Shown: one piece after another, positions 1 to 5,335 of the stretch | Layout of the letters: every line of letters starts with the position of its first letter | Numbering within the stretch: the stretch's first letter is position 1 | Assembly: GCA_902388545.1 (NCBI GenBank) | Contig: CABMPS010000131.1 | Location: 1 to 5,721 of the forward strand | Direction of reading: 5' to 3' | Length of the DNA: 5,721 nt | From: an uncultured Collinsella sp. | GTDB lineage: Bacteria > Actinomycetota > Coriobacteriia > Coriobacteriales > Coriobacteriaceae | Program-made: the position numbers and the translations under genes | The notes under the pieces: model-generated | Databases searched by the model: none | Told to the model about the DNA's origin: nothing | Seen by the model: only the letters and a program-made list of their open reading frames with translations

Positions 1-1476
1 CGCATCGAGAACGGCCTGTTCCCCGCATCGCACACCGCCGAGGAGCTCGCACGAATCCAAGAGCTAAGCCAGCGTAACGCCGGCGGTCCCGACAGCAGCC
101 AGGCCACACGCCGTCGCCGCGAGCGCGATCGCCAGCCCGGCCCCATCCACCGCATGGTCAATGCCTGGTGGAACCGCCTGCTCGGAGCCGTCTACGGCGG
201 CGGCTTCTCCACGCAAGAAGCCGAGTACGAAGATCACGCCACCCGTCGCGACTACCTTTGGAATACCCTGGGCACCGCCGTATGGGGCATGGCGTTTCCG
301 TTGCTCACCATCGTGTCCACACAGCTCGTGGGCGCCGAGGAGGCTGGCAAATTCTCCATCGCCTTTGTCACCGGCACGCTCATCATGATCGCGTGCAACT
401 ACGGCGTGCGCAATTTCCAGGTCTCGGACATCGACGAAAAGACGTCCTTTGCCTCTTACCAGCTCAACCGCTGGATCTGCGGAGCGCTCGCGCTGGCATG
501 CGGCCTGGTATACAGCAGCGCCCGCGGCTACGATGCGCAGATGGCCACAATCGGCCTGGGCGTCTACCTGTATAAGGTGATCGACGGCATTGCCGACGTG
601 TACGAGGGCCGCCTGCAGCAGGCCGACAAACTCTACCTGGCCGGCATGAGCCAAACGCTACGATCCGTCGGCGTCATCGCGGTCTTTAGCGTGGTACTGT
701 TCCTCACGCGCAGCATGCCCATCGCCGCCATGGCCATGGGTGTTACCGCGATCGCCTCGCTCGTTCTGGTCACCGCGCCGCTCGCCCTGCTCGAAACCGA
801 AAAATCGCGCCGCGTGAGCCTGCGCGAGGTCGGTCACCTGTTTATCCAGTGCGCCCCGCTTTTTGGCGCGCTGTTCCTGTTCAACCTTATCGAGAGCATG
901 CCCAAGTTCGTGATGGAAGGCACGCTGGCCTACAAGTATCAGCTGTACTTTAATGCCCTGTTCTTTCCGGCGCAGGCTATTTTGTTGAGCATTGGATTTA
1001 TCTATAAACCGCAGCTCCTGCGTTTGTCGAGCATTTGGGCTAATCCTCGCAAGCGTCGTCGCTTTGACCTGATTATTGTTGCCGTTATGGCACTGATCGT
1101 GGTCATCACCAGCGTGTGCGCCGCATTTATGGCAGGTCCCGGTATTCCCCTCATGAGCTTCATGTACGGCCTCAATTTTGAGCGCTACCGCACGCTGGCA
1201 CTGCTGATGGTTGTCGCCGGCGGCGTCACCGCGGCCATCGACTTTCTCTACGCCATCATCACGGTGCTGCGCCATGCCGGCGACGTCACCAAAATCTACC
1301 TGATCTGCTTCGCCGTAAGCGTAGTGCTGCCGGTGATCCTGATCAACCTGCTGGGTCTGATGGGCGCCGTGGTGAGCTACCTAGCCATCATGGCCCTACT
1401 CCTGGTGCTGCTGATTATCGAATACGCCCACATCCGCCAACGCATCGAGCGCGACCGCAACCCGTACGGCGCCTAA
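1..1476 (+). CDS. Polysaccharide/lipopolysaccharide flippase (MOP superfamily), 5' end outside window
   Basis: This is an integral membrane protein of the oligosaccharide/lipopolysaccharide flippase type (COG2244-like). Such proteins move lipid-linked sugar units across the cytoplasmic membrane for capsule or cell-wall polysaccharide assembly. The frame is open from base 1 to the TAA at 1474-1476, giving 491 visible residues. The first in-frame ATG (154) has no Shine-Dalgarno sequence, and no ATG, GTG or TTG occurs in frame before it. The codons before it also show the high third-position GC of a gene, so the true start lies upstream of the window. Visible residues 1-84 are hydrophilic, with an Arg-rich stretch near 39-47, and look cytoplasmic. 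The family-typical YLWNTLG motif at about 85-91 opens the membrane part, followed by about a dozen hydrophobic segments and a short charged tail. YKVIDG and YEGRLQQADKLYLAG are typical of Gram-positive members. A GCGCC/GGCGC hairpin (1469-1483) spans the stop codon. The substrate cannot be told from sequence. Confidence 0.85.
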   Translation, partial: RIENGLFPASHTAEELARIQELSQRNAGGPDSSQATRRRRERDRQPGPIHRMVNAWWNRLLGAVYGGGFSTQEAEYEDHATRRDYLWNTLGTAVWGMAFPLLTIVSTQLVGAEEAGKFSIAFVTGTLIMIACNYGVRNFQVSDIDEKTSFASYQLNRWICGALALACGLVYSSARGYDAQMATIGLGVYLYKVIDGIADVYEGRLQQADKLYLAGMSQTLRSVGVIAVFSVVLFLTRSMPIAAMAMGVTAIASLVLVTAPLALLETEKSRRVSLREVGHLFIQCAPLFGALFLFNLIESMPKFVMEGTLAYKYQLYFNALFFPAQAILLSIGFIYKPQLLRLSSIWANPRKRRRFDLIIVAVMALIVVITSVCAAFMAGPGIPLMSFMYGLNFERYRTLALLMVVAGGVTAAIDFLYAIITVLRHAGDVTKIYLICFAVSVVLPVILINLLGLMGAVVSYLAIMALLLVLLIIEYAHIRQRIERDRNPYGA

Positions 1477-1523
1477 TTGGCGCAATGGGGGGTCTCGTTG
1501 CGGACGATTTGCGACACGCAAAA

Positions 1524-1646
1524 CTAAGTGAGTAGACTTTTGCCGAATCCCTGACCACACCGGCAAAACACAAGTCAGTGACCTGCGGTTTTGTTGAGGC
1601 AAATTTGCCGGCTGCTCGGCATTTCCAAAAAAGTCTACTCACTTAG
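1524..1646. repeat. 123-base nested palindromic element with perfect 18-base arms
   Basis: The outer arms CTAAGTGAGTAGACTTTT (1524-1541) and AAAAGTCTACTCACTTAG (1629-1646) are exact reverse complements. Inside them GCCGA (1542-1546) pairs with TCGGC (1616-1620), leaving a small bulge on the 3' side. CCGGCAAA (1560-1567) pairs exactly with TTTGCCGG (1604-1611), and CAAAAC (1564-1569) can alternatively pair with GTTTTG (1588-1593). Transcribed from either strand, it would fold into one long stem with internal loops. It encodes no transposase and has no obvious flanking target duplication, so it resembles a small non-autonomous or REP/MITE-like intergenic repeat. The pairing is seen directly. 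That it is a dispersed family is inferred. Confidence 0.75.
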
Positions 1647-1659
1647 CCAGCGGGCAGCC

Positions 1660-1706
1660 AAAAAAGAACCGTCGCAACGTCGTTTGACTCCGTTGCGACG
1701 GTTTTT
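1660..1706. terminator. Bidirectional rho-independent terminator
   Basis: AACCGTCGCAACG (1667-1679) pairs perfectly over 13 bases with CGTTGCGACGGTT (1691-1703) around an 11-base loop. On the plus strand the stem runs into five T (1702-1706). On the minus strand it is followed by TT-C-TTTTTT, the complement of the A-run at 1660-1668. It can therefore end transcription of both the flippase from the left and the phosphoesterase from the right, which suits its place between converging genes. Confidence 0.88.
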
Positions 1707-1831
1707 CGAGCATTTTCGCACTGCCGAGGACGCAGACGTTCCTCATTTCTCGCGCTTACCGAGCAAGAAGGCGCTATTCTCCGAAAGTAGTCAAAAAAGC
1801 TCCGTCCCAAATTAGCTACCCTTTGCACCGA

Positions 1832-2671
1832 TTATTCGCCTGGGTTGATATTCGCGTAGAACTCCGCGCCATCATCCAGGCGCAGGATCCCGACGCGGCC
1901 GAACTCGGAGCCGGTGGCGGCGGCGCAGTCGATATCGATACGATCGGGCACGCCGGCGGTATCCTCGCCACCCAGGCGCACAATCTGCCCGCGGCCCGAC
2001 TCCTCATCAAGCCCCGCCAGGCCGCCAACCTCGCAATAGCGCCCAAGCGACACCGTGGGCGTGTGGCCGCTCACCACGACCGGACCCTCGCCCTCGGCAG
2101 AAAGCAGTCCCGTCGGCGCATCCCAATAGCCGTGACGAATCCACAGCAGGTCATCGGACGACTGCACCGCGAGCATCTGCTGCAGCAGCTCGCGATCGGC
2201 ACCCACCGCTCCGACGCCATCGGCACAATCGACGCCATGCTCAAGTAAAAACGCGCGCGCCGCCTTCATCTCGATTCCAGCATGTACCAGCAGATACGGG
2301 CGCTCCTCGGTCTCGGCCACCGCGTAGAGCGGCAGCGCGGCCATCCATCGCACGAGCTCCTCGTATGCCTCAAATTCCATGTCGTTGAGCTGCTCGCGCG
2401 TCGTCCAGCCACCGTTGATATCCCAGGTCTCGGCATCGAGCGGATCCTGGCCAATGATGGCATCGAGCATGATCTGCTCGTGATTGCCCTTGAGAACGCG
2501 GGCGTTAGGCAGCGAGCGCACGAGCTTAATAACGCCGACCGGATCGGGCCCGCGATCGATCATGTCGCCCAGCACGTACAGCGTGTCGTCGGACGTCAAC
2601 GAGATCTTAGACAGGGCCTCGTCAAGCGCATGCACGTGTCCGTGAGCATCAGATGTCACATAGATCGCCAT
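1832..2671 (-). CDS. Calcineurin-like metallophosphoesterase (PPP-type serine/threonine phosphatase fold)
   Basis: This 279-residue cytoplasmic protein has the full signature of the metal-dependent PPP/ApaH/PrpA phosphoesterases: S7-D8-A9-H10-G11 (the usual GDxHG with Ser for Gly), GDMIDRG at 35-41, GNHE at 62-65, a metal-ligand His in LLVHAG (H130), SGHTP at 201-205 with H203, and the C-terminal IDIDCA at 245-250. The two metal sites expected of the family (D8, H10, D36, N63, H130, H203) are therefore intact. Members hydrolyse phosphoprotein or dinucleoside polyphosphate substrates, and sequence does not decide which. Length matches bacterial PrpA/ApaH-like enzymes. The ATG at 2671-2669 is supported by a purine-rich AGGGAAAGG at 2686-2678. 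It is transcribed alone, divergently from the antiporter and converging on the flippase gene, with the terminator at 1660-1706 downstream. Confidence 0.92.
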   Translation of the reverse strand: MAIYVTSDAHGHVHALDEALSKISLTSDDTLYVLGDMIDRGPDPVGVIKLVRSLPNARVLKGNHEQIMLDAIIGQDPLDAETWDINGGWTTREQLNDMEFEAYEELVRWMAALPLYAVAETEERPYLLVHAGIEMKAARAFLLEHGVDCADGVGAVGADRELLQQMLAVQSSDDLLWIRHGYWDAPTGLLSAEGEGPVVVSGHTPTVSLGRYCEVGGLAGLDEESGRGQIVRLGGEDTAGVPDRIDIDCAAATGSEFGRVGILRLDDGAEFYANINPGE

Positions 2672-2720
2672 GGAACGCCTTTCCCTACCTTGCGACCGAA
2701 GCCCGGAACCGCAACTAAAA

Positions 2721-2739
2721 CTTCAAGTTGAACTTAAAC
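2721..2739. promoter_or_regulatory. Candidate operator dyad just downstream of the predicted start of transcription
   Basis: CTTCAAGTT-G-AACTTAAAC is an imperfect 9-1-9 dyad with 7 of 9 positions symmetric. It contains a perfect smaller palindrome, TTCAA-G-TTGAA (2722-2732). It lies immediately downstream of the transcription start predicted for the minus-strand phosphoesterase, where a bound protein would block transcription. No regulator gene is adjacent, so the binding protein is unknown. Confidence 0.3.
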
Positions 2740-2746
2740 GTTACCC

Positions 2747-2775
2747 ATTGTACTCCGTTGCAATAAAGCTGGAAA
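2747..2775 (-). promoter_or_regulatory. Candidate sigma-70-type promoter for the metallophosphoesterase
   Basis: Read on the minus strand, TTTCCA (2775-2770, 4 of 6 to TTGACA) is followed by a 17-base spacer and TACAAT (2752-2747, 5 of 6 to TATAAT). Transcription would start near 2740, giving a leader of about 69 bases. The -35 box overlaps a 13-base dyad, GGAAA-ggg-TTTCC (2771-2783), a possible repressor or activator site. This is a prediction by eye only. Confidence 0.45.
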
Positions 2776-2795
2776 GGGTTTCCGAGCAGAGGCAA

Positions 2796-2810
2796 AGACG
2801 GCAGCCGTCT
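2796..2810. promoter_or_regulatory. Perfect 15-base palindrome in the divergent promoter region
   Basis: AGACGGC-A-GCCGTCT has exact 7-base arms around one base, the geometry of a dimeric regulator site rather than a hairpin. An 8-base palindrome CGATATCG (2815-2822) follows closely. Both lie between the divergent phosphoesterase and antiporter genes. I could not place a convincing plus-strand promoter here, so which gene they serve is open. Confidence 0.3.
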
Positions 2811-2924
2811 ATGACGATATCGCGCACGCCCGCAATCTAACCCCATAAACCCACCATCTTTGGGTACAAATAACCGCAGGCAACTGACCGTGCCACGCCA
2901 ACCACCCAGGAGCGGACACCATCC

Positions 2925-4526
2925 ATGAACCAGATCCTTCTCTTTATCGGCCTCGTCATTATTCTGTGTCTGACCATCAAACCCGTCGGCAAAAAGCTCC
3001 CCTTCCCCACCCTGCTCATCTTTATCGCACTCGGCATGCTGCTGGGCGTCAACGGTCCGGCGCACATCGACTTTAGCGACTATGCGCTCACCGAAACCGT
3101 CTGCAGCACGGCGCTGCTGTTCATCATGTTCTACGGCGGCTTTAACACCAATATCGACCGTGCCAAACCCGTTGCCGTGCCCGCGGTACTGCTGAGCACG
3201 CTCGGCGTCGTCATCACTGCCGGCATTACGGGTGCGTTTGCGCACTTCGTGCTGGGTTTTGACTGGATTGGTGGCCTGCTGTTGGGATCGGTCGTGGCAT
3301 CCACCGACGCGGCCAGCGTCTTTAGCGTGCTGCGCGAGCACAGCCTGTCGCTGAGGGGCGGCACCGACTCGCTGCTCGAGGTCGAATCGGGCTCCAACGA
3401 CCCCGTCGCTTACATGCTCACCGCCGTGCTCGCCACACTCGCGGCCGGCGGCGACATTAACATCCCCGTGCTGCTGGCCAAGCAGATCATCCTAGGCGTG
3501 GGGTTGGGTCTTGCCATCGGCTGGGCATCCAGCCGCCTGATAGAGCGCGCACGCGCAACGGCCGAGGGCGCGCAGACCATCTTCTTGTTCGCGGTGGCCA
3601 TCGTGGCCTACGCGCTGCCGAGTTACCTGGGCGGCAATGGCTTTTTGGCCGTGTACCTGGCCGGTATTGTGCTGGGAGCCAGCGACATCACCGGCAAGGT
3701 CGAGATGGCGCACTTCTTTGACACCCTTACCGAGATGGCCGAGATGACGATCTTCTTCTTGCTCGGCCTGCTCGTCACGCCCGCGCGCCTGCCGCAAATG
3801 CTGCTACCCGGCCTGGCGCTCATGGCGTTTATGCTCTTTGCGAGCCGCCCCATCGCCGTCGGTCTGCTGCTGGCGCCCTTTAAGACGAGCCCTCGCCAGG
3901 TTGCGCTCGTAAGCTGGGCGGGCTTGCGCGGCGCGGCTTCGGTCGTCTTTAGCCTCTTTGCTGTGGTGGCCGGCGTTCCCGGCGGACACGACCTATTTGA
4001 CCTGGTGTTTGTGATTGCCGTATCGAGCATTGTGGTGCAGGGTTCGCTACTGCCGGCGGTGGCGAAGAAACTCGATATGATCGATGCGGCCGGCGACGTG
4101 CGCCGCACCTTTAACGACTACCGCGACGAGGACGGCATGTCGTTTGTAAAGCTCAAGGTGGGCGCTGGCCATCCGTTTGCCGGGCGCTCGCTCGCCGATA
4201 TTGGCAGCGCGACGGACATGCTCGTGGTCTTGGTGCTGCGCGACGGGGCGCACCCGGTACTGCCCAACGGCGATACCGTCATCGAGGAAGGCGACCTTCT
4301 GGTGATGGCAGCCCCAACGTTCGAAGAGCGTGCCGAGGTTACGCTGCGCGAGGTCACCGTGACGCCCCACGGTCGCCTGGCCGGTCAGCGCCTGCGCGAC
4401 GTGCCGCAAGGCAAGCACCCCTTTATCGTGGTGATGCTCAAACGCGACGGCCAAACGATCATTCCCGATGGCAACACCCTAATATACGCCGGCGACGAAG
4501 CCGTCATCGCCACGCTGGCATCGTAG
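2925..4526 (+). CDS. CPA1-family K+(Na+)/H+ antiporter with tandem C-terminal TrkA-C domains
   Basis: This 533-residue membrane protein exchanges a monovalent cation, probably K+, for protons, serving pH and ion homeostasis. Residues 1 to about 382 form 12-13 hydrophobic segments of the NhaP/CvrA-like exchanger domain. Key motifs are STDAASVF (126-133), the ESGSNDP motif (154-160) whose N158-D159 pair is the CPA1 ion and proton site, SRPIAV (307-312) and GLRGA (333-337). Two TrkA-C/RCK_C-like modules follow, at about 405-463 (LRDG...LPNGDTVIEEGDLLV) and 478-533 (KRDG...IPDGNTLIYAGDEAV). RCK_C domains of related exchangers bind regulatory ligands, in some Gram-positives c-di-AMP, so ligand gating is plausible but not shown. 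The start ATG has AGGAG at 2908-2912, a rather long 12-base spacing. The gene appears to be transcribed alone, and a long palindrome begins directly after its TAG. Confidence 0.93.
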   Translation: MNQILLFIGLVIILCLTIKPVGKKLPFPTLLIFIALGMLLGVNGPAHIDFSDYALTETVCSTALLFIMFYGGFNTNIDRAKPVAVPAVLLSTLGVVITAGITGAFAHFVLGFDWIGGLLLGSVVASTDAASVFSVLREHSLSLRGGTDSLLEVESGSNDPVAYMLTAVLATLAAGGDINIPVLLAKQIILGVGLGLAIGWASSRLIERARATAEGAQTIFLFAVAIVAYALPSYLGGNGFLAVYLAGIVLGASDITGKVEMAHFFDTLTEMAEMTIFFLLGLLVTPARLPQMLLPGLALMAFMLFASRPIAVGLLLAPFKTSPRQVALVSWAGLRGAASVVFSLFAVVAGVPGGHDLFDLVFVIAVSSIVVQGSLLPAVAKKLDMIDAAGDVRRTFNDYRDEDGMSFVKLKVGAGHPFAGRSLADIGSATDMLVVLVLRDGAHPVLPNGDTVIEEGDLLVMAAPTFEERAEVTLREVTVTPHGRLAGQRLRDVPQGKHPFIVVMLKRDGQTIIPDGNTLIYAGDEAVIATLAS

Positions 4527-4622
4527 CCATCCCCACCCATAAGTTGCGGTGAAATAGGGATTGAATAGGCCTCTGAACAGCCATTTCAGTCCCTATTTCA
4601 CCGCAACTTATTAAGGGGATGG
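4527..4622. repeat. 96-base palindromic element with perfect 22-base arms
   Basis: The arms 4539-4560 and 4590-4611 are exact reverse complements over 22 bases; the left arm contains AAGTTGCGGTGAAATAGGGA. Pairing continues inward with 4561-4565 against 4585-4589 (including one G-T) and GGC (4568-4570) with GCC (4580-4582). It continues outward, after a small internal loop, with CCATCCCC (4527-4534) against GGGGATGG (4615-4622). It starts immediately after the antiporter stop codon and nearly fills the gap to the converging gene. Neither side has a T-run, so it is not a standard terminator, although such a stem could stall polymerase or protect a 3' end. It resembles an intergenic palindromic repeat family. 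Dispersal in the genome is inferred. Confidence 0.8.
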
Positions 4623-4641
4623 GGTTGAAGCTCAATCGCGG

Positions 4642-4863
4642 CTACCAGTCCTCATCCGTGTCACAGCCGTCGCCCTCATCGCCGACGGCAAAGTCGCGGA
4701 GGTCGAGGCCTTCGCGTTCGGCTCGGGCTAGGAGCTCTTGGGGCGACTCGTCCTCGATATCCATCACGTCGAGCATGGCAGCGGGAAAGCCCACGCCAGC
4801 CGCGCTCCCCGCGTAGTCGAGCAAGCCCTCGCGCAGCTGGTCTACATCAACTTCAATCTTCAC
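4642..4863 (-). CDS. Small, very acidic protein of unknown function
   Basis: I do not recognise a family. The protein has 73 residues, 22 of them Asp or Glu against 5 Lys or Arg, with no membrane segment or signal peptide. It ends in an acidic tail (GDEGDGCDTDEDW, 61-73) and has a likely helical stretch around 40-57 (SPQELLARAEREGLDLRD). The frame stays open upstream to an ATG at 5043, but that extension would run across the neighbouring promoter and into the MazG-like gene. The GTG at 4863-4861 is preceded by a strong TAGGAGGA (4877-4870) at good spacing, so I place the start there. Its GC is high (41 of 60 in 4681-4740), like the resident genes and unlike the operon to its right. It is divergent from that operon and convergent with the antiporter. 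Confidence 0.68.
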   Translation of the reverse strand: MKIEVDVDQLREGLLDYAGSAAGVGFPAAMLDVMDIEDESPQELLARAEREGLDLRDFAVGDEGDGCDTDEDW

Positions 4864-4941
4864 GGTGAATCCTCCTACCGGGCAATCGCGACCGGACAAA
4901 CCGCACGTCCCAACTGATGTGCAATAAACTCCAGATACGGC

Positions 4942-4969
4942 CATAATAAAATAATGAACATCAGGGAGG
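4942..4969 (+). promoter_or_regulatory. AT-rich -10 region and ribosome binding site of the MazG-like operon
   Basis: The 38% GC block 4921-4980 contains CATAAT (4942-4947) and the overlapping TAAAAT (4947-4952), each 5 of 6 to a -10 box. No good -35 box is visible at the right distance. AGGGAGG (4963-4969) lies 9 bases before the ATG at 4979 and fixes that start. If CATAAT is used, the leader would be only about 25 bases. Confidence 0.4.
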
Positions 4970-4978
4970 TTACGGACA

Positions 4979-5335
4979 ATGGACAAGCTCACTGCCATGA
5001 CGGAACAAGTCAGAGATTTTTGTGATGCGCGCGATTGGCGCAAATATCACACTCCAAAGGAACTTGCCATCGGCATAGCGACAGAGTCCTCCGAACTCCT
5101 TCAGCTTTTCCGCTTTATGAGCGACGAGCACATTGCAGAAATGTTCGATAACCCTGATCAGCGCCAAGCCATCGAAGACGAAGTCGCTGACACGCTCCTC
5201 TTTCTCCTGCGTTTCGCCGATCTAAACGGAATCGACCTCCCAAAGGCGCTCTCGTCCAAACTCAAACGCAACGGCGAGCGCTATCCCGTCGACACCAGCT
5301 CCAGCGAATACAGAAAGGCGGACCACCATGAGTAA
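4979..5335 (+). CDS. MazG-like nucleotide pyrophosphohydrolase (all-alpha NTP-PPase)
   Basis: This 118-residue cytoplasmic enzyme belongs to the MazG/RS21-C6 (dCTP pyrophosphatase-like) group, which cleaves (d)NTPs to (d)NMP and pyrophosphate with Mg2+. The metal-binding pattern is complete: ExxE in ATESSELLQLF (E36, E39) and ExxD in IEDEVADTLLFLL (E68, D71). W20, the HTPKELA segment (24-30) and the C-terminal KLKRNGERYPV (94-104) are typical of the short single-domain members that act as tight dimers or tetramers. The start has a strong ribosome binding site (AGGGAGG). Its last 8 bases overlap the start of the GIY-YIG gene, so the two are almost certainly co-transcribed and translationally coupled. 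GC is lower than in flanking genes (27 of 60 in 5101-5160), suggesting transfer. Nucleotide preference and biological role are not determined by the sequence. House-cleaning, phage defence and dNTP-pool control are all possible. Confidence 0.9.
   Translation: MDKLTAMTEQVRDFCDARDWRKYHTPKELAIGIATESSELLQLFRFMSDEHIAEMFDNPDQRQAIEDEVADTLLFLLRFADLNGIDLPKALSSKLKRNGERYPVDTSSSEYRKADHHE

Larger units (their letters stand above)
1477..1831. other. Convergent intergenic region without a gene
   Basis: This gap separates the ends of two converging genes. I see no convincing coding region: the short open frames here lack ribosome binding sites and run through palindromes. In order it holds a small hairpin TTTGCG-aca-CGCAAA (1508-1522), a nested inverted-repeat element (1524-1646), a strong bidirectional terminator (1667-1706), and about 125 bases (1707-1831) in which I see only a short GTAG...CTAC pairing around an A6 run (1787-1819). 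Confidence 0.7.

Noticed and set aside
154..1476. Flippase starting at the ATG at 154
   Set aside because: There is no Shine-Dalgarno sequence before it, and the same frame is open with coding-type codon use back to base 1.
1591..1815. Short plus-strand frame of 74 codons in the convergent gap
   Set aside because: It runs through the palindrome arm and the terminator, has no ribosome binding site, and its translation resembles no protein.
1793..1819. Weak minus-strand terminator (AGCT...AGCT followed by T6) just after the phosphoesterase stop
   Set aside because: The stem is only 4 bases with a 12-base loop; the strong hairpin at 1660-1706 is a far better terminator.
1823..2248. Plus-strand open frames inside the phosphoesterase gene (also 2282-2731)
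   Set aside because: They are antisense shadows of a gene with complete catalytic motifs; high GC commonly creates such frames.
2715..3341. Minus-strand frame overlapping the antiporter start and the divergent promoter region
   Set aside because: It is opposite the clear antiporter coding sequence, low in recognisable motifs, and without a ribosome binding site.
4527..4622. The 96-base palindrome as a rho-independent terminator
   Set aside because: There is no T-run on either strand and the stem is much longer than usual, so it is annotated as a repeat element.
4864..5043. N-terminal extension of the small acidic protein to an upstream ATG
   Set aside because: It would overlap the start of the MazG-like gene; the GTG at 4863 has a strong ribosome binding site and suitable spacing.
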